This document shows, piece by piece, positions 32,605 to 43,485 of a DNA stretch of 64,000 bases (the stretch's first letter is position 1; every line of letters begins with the position of its first letter). Source of the DNA: Sporobolomyces roseus. Lineage: Eukaryota; Basidiomycota; Microbotryomycetes; Sporidiobolales; Sporidiobolaceae. Both the position numbers and the translations under genes were made by a program. The notes beneath the pieces are model-generated. The model did no database searches, was not told the origin of the DNA, and saw only the letters and a program-made list of their open reading frames with translations. The stretch spans positions 868,001-932,000 of the forward strand of contig JADILM010000004.1 in assembly GCA_016617785.1 (NCBI GenBank). The letters are read 5' to 3'.

Positions 32605-33600
32605 CTACTTTCGTTTCTTCCCCTTCCCACCTCCTCCAGTCCTTGTTCCGGTGGACGATGCAGACGTTGAAGCTTGAATCTTTGCGGGTGCTAGTACTGG
32701 AGGTCCGGGTTCTACTTCTTGATCCATACTAGTCGCTGAGCCGGAGAGGAATTTCGAAAAACTTGATGAATCGAAAGATTGAAGTGACTACGATCAATCC
32801 CAACCTCTATCAGTACGTTCCGCGGGTCGATGGAGAGAGAGACTGAAGCGTACAGCCATATTCTTATGCATTTCCTTCTGACTCTGTTGAACTTCCCTCA
32901 AAGTTTCTGGATCCAAGTTCTCCATCAATTCAGGGATCGCGACGACCATGATCAACCCAAGACCGATCAACCAGATCAAAGGGTTCGATTTGAGCATATT
33001 GATGAGCGACATTGATGGGGGTGGTAAATCATCTAGAGGGAATTCTTGAATGGGTCGAATCACTTAGCAAACCACCCTAACCTCGTCAGCTCACGGTAGG
33101 AGGAAAAGGGAAGGAAGGAGATGGAAAAGGGCATTACAGAGTGGGTGTGGTAACCAACTACCAGGATACATTCTCATGAACCTCTCATCGAATAATCCAG
33201 TTTGAATCCCTTCCGCCTCACTAACTCTGACGAAATAAGATTGAAACTCGTACTTCCTACTCTCTATTCTCAATACGTAATCCCCGTTTGGAACTGGTTT
33301 GGTGAATTTGAAATGGTAGGGATCCGAGGAGGAGGGAGGGGAGGAAGTGGATCCGTAGATTTTGGCTAGTTGAGTGTAACCAGATTTACCACCGAGTGTT
33401 ATTTGGGCGGTGAGGTCAAGGGGAGAGGTGTGGTTGGATAGGAGGAGCTGTCCTCGGATCTGGGGAGTGGAAGAAGGGGAGAAAGCGAGAGAGAGGGGAG
33501 ACACAAGAAGGACGAGGAGGGGAATCAATCGACTATAGAATGCAACATGGATCAGAATTCTAGTTCCTGCGAGTAGATCAGAGCTAGCTTACCTGATCAT
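32605..33600 (-). CDS. EMC7: ER membrane protein complex subunit 7
   Basis: EMC7 is a lumenal beta-sandwich subunit of the ER insertase for tail-anchored and multi-span proteins. The first exon is only 8 nt (33600-33593, ATGATCAG). After a GTAAGC intron ending CTATAG the frame gives the signal peptide MISRLIPLLVLLVSPLSLAF. The lumenal domain then reads QIRGQLLLSN, FKFTKPVPNGDYVLRIESR, KYEFQSYFVRVSE, RFMRMYPGSWLPHPL, the DUF2012/EMC7 pattern. A later exon carries the membrane span NPLIWLIGLGLIMVVAIPEL and the cytosolic helix NLDPETLREVQQSQKEMHKN, closely resembling animal EMC7. The last exon ends GTRTGGGGKGKKRK and TAG at 32605. The ATG exon is outside any long ORF, so a simple finder would start at an internal TTG. 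Confidence 0.88.
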
Positions 33601-33731
33601 CTCGTTGAATGAAGTGAATGGGGAGAGACTGACTTGTTGATCAATTTCAACGACGAACAAACGAATCTTACAACCGACACTCGACTCTCGATTCAGCCCG
33701 GCTCAAGTTAGGCTACAATCAAAGAGTGGAT

Positions 33732-36700
33732 ATGAGTGCAACAGGTGAGCTCTCTTTCCTCCCTTGCCCTCTCTCGCTGATTTAAAACTGATTCCCCTTT
33801 TCCCACCTCGCTTCGTCGCAGCACCTCATCCTCCCGCATCACAAACAGGTCAAGCACCTACCACCGTACCGATATCCTCTACTCAAGAACAACTACAACA
33901 AGTGAAAGATGCATCCCTCGTTCGTTTTCCTCTCTCTCTCTCTCTCTGTCTCCCCACTTTTCCCAGACTGAAACCTCCCTTCTTCACAGGGCGCAACTGT
34001 TCATTCCTTCGATCCCTCAGCGACTCCTCAAGAGAAAGCTTCTCAAATCTCGAATGGACCTGCGAGTGCGAACCGAATGGATATGTCTGGAATTCCTTCA
34101 TTGCGAGGTCCAGAACTGAGGGAATTCAAAGAGAAGGGTGGGGAAGGGTTGACGAGTGATATTGGAACGTCGGGGGAACGGATCGAGGTTACTACTGGAT
34201 TGGATGGAGTTGAGAGGGCGAACAAGGAGGAAGGGGAGAAGGTTGATGAGGTTGAGAGAGCTAGACAGAGTAGGATCGACGAGGGAAGGTTGAACGAGGA
34301 GGATGGGACGGAGAATCCTCCAGGAGCTATGCCGAAGAAGGAAGCGGAACCGAATATGATCAGAGAAAGTGCGTCGAACGAGATTCTTTCCATCAGATCA
34401 CTCACAGAGCACTGATTGCGAGTGTCTCTTTCTCCACAGTTCCTTCATGGTTCCAGATTGGATGGACAGGTCAAGATCGAAGTTTGTTCTTGTCACCAGA
34501 AGAGAAAACGAATAGAGCAATCCTAGAAGATTTCGTCTCCGATGCTTACTATGGTCAATGGTAAGTCTCTCCTTCGTTCCTCCTTTACCCTCACTCACTC
34601 CTTTCAACGTGTAGGTATCATAATGCGGGTATCATGGTTTTCTGCGTCGTTTCAACTCACTTCATTACGCTGTTCGGAGGGGGTTGGGGTTGGTTGATCG
34701 TCATCCTCGCGGTTTGTGCGACTTATTATCAGACGAGTGTGAGGAGGGTCAGGAGAAATACTAGGGATGATATGGCGAGGGAGGTGGCGAAGAAAGGGTT
34801 GAAAACGGATGTCGAATCTGCTACTTGGATTAATTTGTTCCGTAAGTCAACAGTACTTCATCGCGCTAGACTCAAACTGACTCCCGCCTACACACACAGT
34901 CACGAAGTTCTGGTTGATATACGAACCCGTGTTGTCGAAGACGATCGTGAGTCAAGCTCGAGTTCCATACTTTCATCTTTTTTTTTTTCGAAAACTGAGC
35001 TTTTCGAACCCTCCTTCTCGAACACCACTGATCAATCCGCATTATTCGACATCCTCGTCTATAGGTAGCATCAGTCGATCAAGTCTTATCAGTCTCGACT
35101 CCAGCTTTCCTCGATTCCGTACGACCATTTCCTCATTTCAGCTTATTTGGGAGGAGAAGCTGAGATAGTCGAAAGTTGATACAGATTCGTATGACGACCT
35201 TCACACTCGGAACGAAGCCTCCTCGACTTGACCACGTTCGAACCTTCCCCGATACCGAAGATGGTGCGTCGTCGCCGTTTCTCTCCTCTTTTCCTCGACC
35301 TGTTCGCTGATCTCTCACGCCTGAACGAACAGACATTGTATTGATGGAGATGAAGCTCTCCTTCGTACCGAACGACGTTCTCGACATGACCCACGCCCAA
35401 GCTGCTCGAAAAGTCAACCCGAAAATCGTCTTGAACGTGCGATTCGGAGTTGGACCTGCGAAAGTTGGAAAAGATATTGTCGTCGAAGATCTTATGTTCA
35501 CTGGAGTTATGAGAATCAAGTTGAAGTTGGTGAGCAATTTCCCTCACAGTAAGTTCACCTCTCTTTGTCAACGATTCCTTCAAGAGAGAGAACTGACGAG
35601 TTTTGAGGGTGAATGATTAGTTCAAACTGTTGATCTATCCTTCATGCAGCCACCCGACTTTGATTTCGTCCTGAAACCCGTCGGATTCGACTTATCGCTC
35701 ATTCCAGGTTTGACACCATTCATCACTTCGACTGTTCACTCAATCCTCGGTCCAATGATGTACGATCCAAACTCGTTCACTCTCAACCTCGAACAACTCC
35801 TTTCGGGCGCTCCACTCGATACTGCGATTGGTGTTCTAGCGGTTACGGTTCACAATGGAAGGGGAATCAAGGGAACGAAAATGGGAGGTGGAAATCCAGA
35901 CCCTTATATCAGTTTCGCGATCAATGGAAGAGCTGAATTGGCTAGGACTTCAACTTGTCATTCTACGTGAGCATTCCCTCTTTCTTGCTCTTCTTCGATT
36001 CCATCCTTGAACCTGTCAGCTGAATCTCAACGCTCGTCCTTGTCCAGTGCCGCACCTCGATGGAAGAATGAAACCAAGTACATCTTACTCAACAACCTGA
36101 ACGAATCCTTGACCATGACCGTCTTTGACGAGAACTCGAACCGATCCGATTCCAACTGCGGTATCGCATCTTTCGATCTCAAGACTTTGGAGGAGGACGC
36201 CGAACAGACGGATGTGAGTGGAGAGGTACAGCTCGAAGGGAAGTCAAGGGGAAGGATTAGATTCGACGCTGTCTTCTCGCCGGTTTTGACCGCTAAGAAA
36301 TTACCGGATGGAACTGTAGAACCCGTTCCTGAGACAAGTAAGCATTCGATGTACTCGTATCCTCAATGAATTGATGCTGATACATTTTTCGACTTCTTGC
36401 AGTCTCTGGAGTTGTTCGACTTGTCGTTCATGCTGGAAAGGATCTCGATGCTAGAGGTCGAGCGATCAATCCCTTCTTCAAAGTCACTCTCAACAACCGA
36501 CCTATTCATCGATCTCAAACTCTCAAACGTACACCGAACCCAATCTGGGAACGCCCTACCGAATTCCTCGTCACTGCGAAACCAAACGCTGTAATCGGAA
36601 TCGAAGTCATGGACGACAATTCGATCCTCTCGGACAGTCACTTGGGAATGGTCAAGATTCGATTAGAGGACATCATCGAATCGAACAAGAAAGGAAACGA

Positions 36701-39700
36701 TTGGTTTCCGTTGAGTAATGCTAGGAGTGGGAAAGTGAGGTTGACGGCAGAATGGAAACCTGTCGTTATGCCTGGTGCTATCAACGGTGCCGCTCTCTAC
36801 ACTCCACCAATCGGAGTCGTCAGGTTCTTGTTCAAGAGGAGTGTAGGATTGAGGAACGTCGAGATCAAAGGAAAGAGTGATCCGTATGTTAGGGTACTTT
36901 ATCACGGCGTCGTTGTTGCTCGAACCGTCGTTCACGATAACAACCTCAATCCCGAATATGACGAGTGAGTCATGACCGTCTTCCTTCAGCCTTCGAACGT
37001 CAATGCTGATGGTAGATGATTTCTCAGAATCGTTTACGTCGAAGTTCACTCGACTCGAGACGTCTTCCCTATCGAAGTCATGGACTACCAATCGAACACG
37101 AAGGATCGATCACTCGGAAACATCCTCTTCCCAGTCGCTCCACTCATCTCGGAAGGTCCTGACAAAGTAACGAAACCTTGGATCGGAACTGGCAAAGTGT
37201 CGAAGAATGAACAACTCAAATCGGATTGGAAGAAACCTGTCAAAGGTTAGCTTTCTCTCGAGATCTGCTCAGCTCTTCACTCTCGTGTCTGGAACTGATT
37301 TGTCGGAGGACTATTAGGCAGCATCGAATTTGAAGCCGAGTTCTTCCCTTGCGCTAACCTCAAAGACGTATCGTTCAAGATCCCCGATCCTACTGCATCT
37401 CGTATCACCGAAGAAGGAGACAAAGCTGGTTCTATCGCCGAAACCGCTAGTATCAACGAATCTTTCGTTTCACCCGCTACTTCTCCCGTCGGAATCGTTC
37501 ATCCTCCTTCGGCTACTACGAACGGAAGTGCCAGTACAACCGCTTCTGCTACTCCCAAGACAAACGGAGCTGGATCGGCGGGTCTATCGAGAGTTGGATC
37601 GGTCATGGGCAAGGAGAAACCAGCGAGAGAAGGGATCACAATGTCGAAACAGGAATTGCTGAGATCTCAAACTGGTGTACTCGCCTTCCAAGTGAGTCGT
37701 AGTTCTTCCGATTGAGCTGCTTCGACCTCGTGCTGAACATTTTGCTTTTCTAGGTCATTTCTGGTCAACTACCGAAAAGAGGATGTCGACTCGAAGTTCT
37801 GTTCGACGATGGATACTGGCCAGCTTACTCGACGGAACCTTCTCGTTCTGCTCACACCACTTGGGATGAGATCGGAGAGATCGTTATCCGTGAACTCGAT
37901 TTCAGGTGAGCTCCCCTTCTTGCCCCACTTCCCGTTCATTCACTTACGGGTCTTTCCACCGACAGTCAAATTACTTTCCAACTCAATACTGCCGAGAAAG
38001 AAACTCGAGAAGATGTCATCGCTCAAGCAACTGTCGATTTACCTACTTTCCTCGAAGATTCGCTCGACAAAGTCGCTACTATCGTTCTTGAACCTATCGA
38101 ACACGGTCACTCTCGAAGTACGATCACTATCATGGCCAAGTACATCCCTATCGATATGCAAATCCTTCCTCGAGAGAGTATCAAGAGTGAGTTCCGTTTG
38201 GCTCTCCTCTCGCTTCGACCATTGAGCTGACTCGTTCGTTTGTATCACTAGATGCTGGTATCCTTTCTGTACGACTACAAGGGGCTCAAAATCTTCCTTC
38301 TGCTGATCGAAACGGGAAATCTGATCCTTACGCATTGTTCGAACTCAACGGGAACAAGGTGTTCAAGTCTCAAGTCAAGAAGAAGACGCTCGCACCGGAA
38401 TGGAACGAGAACTTTGAGTGTCCGGTGATTAGACGAGATAATGCGGAATTGATGCTCGAGGTTTGGGATTGGGACAGACTTGGTGCGTTCGAATTCCTTT
38501 CGCATTCCTCGATGGACGAGTGTTGAAATCGTTTCGAGCTGCACAGGCGGAGACGACGAACTCGGACGAGCTCTGATCGATCTCAATCAATTGAGCGATG
38601 AGAATGGAAAACTCGTTACTTCTCCCGTGAACCTCACTGTCGAATTGAAAGACTTCAAAACTTCGAAACCTGCCGGTACCGCCAAATTGAGCATGTTCTT
38701 CCGACCTGAATTCGTTCGTACTCCTCGTCGTTCGACCGGAACTGTCACTGGCGCGATCGGTCGAATTGGAACCACGATTGGAGGAGGAGCTCTCGCCGTC
38801 GGAGGAGGAGTCATAGGAGCTGGAGGAGCGATTGGGAAAGCAGGAATTCATGGAGTTGGAACTGTTGGAAAAGTTGGTTATCAAGGGGTTGGTGTCGTCG
38901 GAAAAGCTGGCGTACATACCGTGGGAAACGTTGGGAAATTCGGTATCAAAGGCGTGACAGGAATCGGAAAAGGAGTGGGAACGGTTGGGAAAGGAGTGTA
39001 TGGTGGAGCTCGTCGATTAACCGGTCACGCAAGAACCAAAAGCGGAGATGTGGTTCCTATCGCACTCGACGACGAAGGTCGACCTATCCTCGACGCCTCT
39101 GGAAGTCCCCTCATCGTCGATGGAGCAGGAAACGTTATCGGTAGTGGAGAAAGCCTCGAACCTCTCGTCGAAGGTGTATCAATCGGAGGCGGAGGAGCAG
39201 GAAACGGTCTAGGAGAAGGAAGAGAAGGAACACTTCGAATTCAAGTTGGATCATTGACTGGATGTGGAGAAGAGGGAGAGAAGAAGGCGGTTCAGATCAA
39301 GTTGAATGGTGGTAAAACGATTCTCGAAACTCATTCTCACAAAGGTGATGCTTCGGGAGGAATCACTTTCAACGATTCAGCAATGATCAAGTCAGATGGC
39401 GGACAACTAGATCTCGATATCTCTGTCATGTACGTCTCGTCTCTTTCTCGGCATAATCTCAACTCCCTCTTGCTGACCTTGACATCGATGCGTACAGTCA
39501 CAAGAAACGATTTGGTAGTGATGAAGTCCTCGGCACAGCACAAGTCTCTGCTCTCGACTACGTCAACGCTCTCTCACCCGAACAAACCCTCAACCTCCCA
39601 ATCTCTGGTGCGATTCCTGGTTCTCTCGAACTCGTTCTGTCTGTACGTGTTCTTCTGCTCTCTCTCGACGAGTCTTCTCCCACCTCACGGCCCTATCTTT

Positions 39701-39899
39701 ATAGTTCCACGCTCTTCCGAACGTTCCAGGAGGAGGCTCAGTATCCGAGTACGATGCCCGATCTCTCGCTGGTTCAGTAGGACCCGGAGGAGGAGGCTCC
39801 ATGATCGGCTCACCCTCGCCGAAACAACGTTCTCGCTTCTCGAGTGGTCGATTCGGGAGATCTCACAAAGAGAAGGAAACTACTCCTCAACTCGAATAA
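33732..39899 (+). CDS. Tricalbin / extended-synaptotagmin, SMP plus multiple C2 domains
   Basis: This ER-plasma membrane tether and lipid-transfer protein begins MSAT at 33732 and has a disordered N-terminus of about 200 residues. A membrane hairpin follows (NAGIMVFCVVSTHFITLFGG, GWGWLIVILAVCATYY). The SMP lipid-binding domain spans about 34930-35780: WLIYEPVLSKTIVASVDQVL, FTLGTKPPRLDHVRTFPDTE, QPPDFDFVLKPVGFDLSLIP. At least five C2-like units follow: GVLAVTVHNGRGIKG..NPDPY (35840), a degenerate one (36405), FLFKRSVGLRN..GKSDPY (36830), LSVRLQGAQNLPSADRNGKS (38260), and a terminal one (39228); a further weak unit lies near 37670. A Gly-rich GxGKxG repeat lies before the last C2. About 1,750 residues and fifteen or more exons. 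Stop TAA at 39897. Confidence 0.92.
38770..39015 (+). repeat. Glycine-rich GVGxVGK-type amphipathic repeat in the tricalbin
   Basis: About ten imperfect units of six to eleven codons read along the lines of GIHGVGTVGKVGYQGVGVVG, then KAGVHTVGNVGKFGIKGV and TGIGKGVGTVGKGVYGGARR. Gly recurs every two or three residues with regularly placed Lys and Val/Ile, which would form a flexible, amphipathic, positively charged strand. It lies between the C2 domains at about 38260-38700 and 39228-39640. Confidence 0.8.
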
Positions 39900-40590
39900 G
39901 CTCTTAACTCCTCTGCTTTCATATCTCGCTTGTCATTTTACCCCCTTCGTTGCCTTTGTTTCGTACCGTTACCCATTTGATCGTTCTCCTTCTCTCGCTT
40001 TGCTGTACGTAGCGAACAGACAAAAACAGATCTTTTCTCCCTGCTTACCCAATTTTTCGAGTCTCATTTTTCCTTCTCTCGTTCTGTAATGGAAATATAC
40101 ATACCCTGCTTCTCTCAATTCTGTCGCTGTAGTCGTCATCTCTCGAGAAGTCTTCTCTCTCTGATACGCTGGTATGTGACTTTGCATCCTGATTTCAACG
40201 ATCTGTACGGCAAAGTCTGGATACTGCTGGCGGGTGACGACGACAAATCCGTATACCTATCAGGACTCTACCGACGTTCTGACACCATCTGCTTCAAGTA
40301 CGAAAGGTGCCTCGGGGGTCGGATAATCGTCGCTGCAGCGATTCGTTGAAGTTTTCGCACAGCGAAGTCACTCGACGACGTGATATGGCGTAGGTCGAGC
40401 TAGATAAGACAGATACGTCTCCCTTGAATCGGGATCAACCTGCGAGCGCAGCGACTTGGAATCATTAGTTCGTGAGCGAGATGCATGTCTCTAGGAAGAA
40501 AGAGAACGGGGACATACGAGATCTGCGTCGGGAAGCGACTGTCTTGCTGTTCACTGATCCTCGCCCAGCGTCATCTTATCCCATCCTCAA
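39900..40590. other. Intergenic, convergent end of tricalbin and MED31
   Basis: The first 200 nt is T/C-rich, as expected of a 3' UTR. Small frames on both strands show no motifs. Nothing recognised. Confidence 0.4.
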
Positions 40591-41192
40591 TCACTTCTTG
40601 TCTCCATCCCCATTAAATACCTCTCCCTCTGCCGCAGTCGAAGGCGTTTCTTTCTCCCTCCACCCAGCCCAATGCGCCACCTGTTTTCCTGCCAAATCTT
40701 GAGCCATCAGGGGTTGTTCCTTAATCGCCGTCCTGAAACTTTTGCCCGTTTCTCCTTCGGCAGTAAGGAGCGAGAGGTGGTGGAGACATTGAGGGTATTG
40801 GAGGAATCTCGAGTATTTTGGCTGGCGGAAATAGAGGAGGTATTGCAAGTAGCTGTAAAGAGCGGGGGATTTCAGCATGGAGTGTGAGAGGGTGAGAGGG
40901 AGGAGAAAGCTACTTGAGGAAAGGTTCGGAATCGAATAAACCTTGTTGTGCGAGATCTGAGGCAGTAAAAGCTGGGTTTAGCTCGCATCAGGTTGGCTAA
41001 ACCTGCCTTAAAGACTCACGTTGAAGGTAGAATGGATTCGCTAGACACTGAACGAACTGAGAGAAGGGGAAACATTGAATCAGCGAGACGGCATAGAGGA
41101 GAGAGAGCGAGGATAAAGGTTACTTCGACCTCTGTTTCGAATCTAACTCTGTTCTGATCTCGTTCTTGCTGGGTAGGAGTCGCTTCTGACAT
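40591..41192 (-). CDS. MED31: Mediator complex subunit 31
   Basis: MED31 (Soh1) links the Mediator head and middle modules to RNA polymerase II. Four exons: the first begins [20 protein letters not shown] at 41192. The second encodes [12 protein letters not shown], the third [13 protein letters not shown], and the fourth [20 protein letters not shown] then [10 protein letters not shown]. These follow the family's conserved core almost residue for residue. The join between exons 3 and 4 (AA|GTAGCT to TTTACAG|C) is essential: without it an artefactual start inside the intron seems to open the last exon. After the core the protein continues about 60 residues ([30 protein letters not shown]), the usual MED31 C-terminal helix plus an acidic tail. 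It is about 135-140 residues long. Divergent from ERG26 with 259 bp between starts. Confidence 0.93.
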
Positions 41193-41451
41193 GCTGAACA
41201 CGAGTTGAGCGACTTGGAAGATGAGATTTGGAAGAAAGGCGAGGAGGTTGTGGATTCGGTTAAGCGCGCTACTAGTCGATATTTGTAGTAATGGGAATGC
41301 CCTCAATCTGCTTTTGGGAGTTTCAAGTGATTGGAAAGAGAACAACTCGAGGCATCAGATTCTCGTTCGATCTCTTGTTCTTCCACCACTCGCTCAGTCT
41401 CATCAATCAACTCAGTAAACCCTCAAGAATACACTAGAGATACTTAGCAAC

Positions 41452-43127
41452 ATGACTGAATCATACCTAGTCATCGGAGGTACGCTCTTGTTCCTCTAAT
41501 TCGTGGCTCCACTCTTCCCAAGTTGGCTCACTCCCCTCGTCTCGCTGTCAACAGGGGAAGGGTTCTTGGGATCCACAATGGTCAAGACTCTCCTCGCTCG
41601 CTACCCAAACGCATCAGTATCGTCCCTCGATCTCGTACAACGACATTTCCCTGATCAACTCTCTTCCTCTTCAACTTCTCGCAAATGGACTTTCTACTCT
41701 GCCGACTTGACATCACTCGAATCCTTATCTTCAGCAATCAAACAAGCTGGAGCAACCACGGTGTTCCATACCGCTTCCCCTTGGACTGGTTCGGGTAAAG
41801 AGGTGTGCGAGAAAGTAAATGTTCAGGGAACTCAGACAGTCGTAGACGCTTGCGTGCAGGAGGGAGTCAAGAAATTGGTGTTCACGAGTAGTGCGGGAAC
41901 TGTTTATAACGGCGTCGATCTCATCAACGTCGACGAGAGGATGCCTTTCCCTGAGGAAGAATTGGACGCTTACAACGTAACAAAGGTCAGTCCCGCTCAA
42001 TATTCTATTTGAGTCAGTCGGGAAGCTCACTCGCAGCTACGAATGGTGACTAGGCGAAGGCGGAGCGAATCGTACTCGAGGCGAACGGGAAGAATGGATT
42101 ACTCACAGTCGCTCTCCGTCCTGCCGGCATCTTCGGGTGAGTGCATTCTCTGCTCCCACGCCGAACGTTTCTTCTGACACCAACCTTGATTATGTAGTCC
42201 TGGAGATCGTCAAGCACTTCCCGGAGTTATGGACGTCCTCAAGTCAGGCAAGACGAAATTCCAAGTCGGATCGAACGAGAACCTATTCGACTGGACCTAC
42301 GTCGACAACGTAGTTCACGCTCACATGATCGCCTCTGAACGACTCTCTCACGTCTCGACTCCCGACGCTCTCAACTCTCGCGCACTCCCGATCGACTTGG
42401 ACGTCAAACGAAGAAAACTCCCTACTTCAAACTACCGCCCTCCTTCCCTACTCGAACAAGAATTGAAACTCGACCCAAGTTTCAAGAATGATGAAGAAGG
42501 AGATTTACCGTTATTGGCAGGTCGAAATCGATTCGATCAATTCTATCACTTACCAGCTTACGCCGCATCAGACGAACAAGAGAAGAACACGATCACTGAA
42601 GAAAAGGAGGAGGAGGAAGTACCAAGTTACGAGGAAGACTTGACCGTAGCAGGTCAAGCATTCTTTGTGACGAATGGTTCCCCAATCCCATTTTGGGATT
42701 TCCCTCGTGCCGTGTGGGCAGCTTACAACAAACATGAACCGAGTTTCGTCATTCCTTTACCGGCACCCGTTGGACTCATGTTTGCTGGGATTGGGGAAAC
42801 AATCGCTGGATTGATGGGTAAAACTCCTAATTTGACGAGGGGTAAAGTCGTTTACTCGACAGTGAATCGTTACTACAACATCGAGAGGGTGAGCCATACC
42901 CTCTTCGATCACTCTCCGTATGGAACGTAGCTAATAGGGAACAACTTGTTAGGCTCGACGAGTTCTCGGATACGAACCAATCGTCGGAGTGGAAGAAGGT
43001 ATCAAGCGAGCAGTTGCCGTGAGTTTCCCTTCACTCTATTTCAATGTCGCGAATACTTACCACCTCTCCCGCACTTTCGCAGTGGTACAAGGAGAACGAA
43101 GCGCAAATGACTCCCAAAAAAGCTTGA
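41452..43127 (+). CDS. ERG26: Sterol-4-alpha-carboxylate 3-dehydrogenase (decarboxylating)
   Basis: This short-chain NAD(P)-dependent enzyme acts in C4 demethylation of ergosterol precursors with Erg25 and Erg27 on the ER. The Rossmann start MTESYLVIGG is cut by an intron before EGFLGSTMVKTLLARY, giving a GG-x-GFLG nucleotide-binding motif. Further landmarks: DLTSLESLSSAIKQAGATTV, VFHTASPW, NVQGTQTVVDAC, the catalytic Ser in VFTSSAGTVYNG, and the catalytic pair in AYNVTKAKAE (Y-x3-K, with the Lys at the end of an exon). ALRPAGIFGPGDRQALPG and FDWTYVDNVVHAHMIASERL follow. An acidic insert (EEKEEEEVPSYEED) of about 80 residues lies between the substrate domain halves and lengthens the protein relative to yeast Erg26. 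The C-terminal part includes FFVTNGSPIPFWDFPRAVW and VLGYEPIVGVEEGIKRAV. Ends TGA at 43125. Confidence 0.9.
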
Positions 43128-43485
43128 TCGCATTCCCTTGACTTTCCCTGTCCTTTCTTCTGTCGTTCTCTCATACCCATCTCCTTCAACAATTTCGTCA
43201 GATAGTCAACTAGATATCGTTTCTCGCTCGTAGTGCAGTCCTCTTCGTGTAAAATTGAATCTTGGGTTTTCGCATCGCACTTTCTCTGCCGCCTCAGTTC
43301 TCGCGGCCTCTCATCGCGAGAGCACCTCTGTGAGCTTCGCCCCGGAGTAGCGTTGTCTCCCATGTTCGCTGCGAAATCTTCCTGCACCGCCTCAGCGTTT
43401 CGGGAGCTTCCTTCGAATTCCATCTTCCTTGACTACTTACCACATCTCGCTCTGACAGCTCGCTCGGACAAATAGAGACCCTCCT
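43128..43485. other. Intergenic, 3' region of ERG26 and next promoter
   Basis: Nothing recognised. Frames crossing on both strands show no motifs. Confidence 0.4.

Noticed and set aside
33091..33528. EMC7 start at a TTG codon
   Set aside because: An upstream 8-nt ATG exon with consensus splice sites gives a complete signal peptide.
38429..38917. 162-codon minus-strand Ser/Asn-rich ORF
   Set aside because: Antisense of the tricalbin exon containing the glycine-rich repeat.
40591..40878. MED31 beginning at an internal Met (MLKSPALY)
   Set aside because: That Met is intronic; using the TTTACAG acceptor restores the conserved NYLQYLLYF block and joins to the true first exon at 41192.
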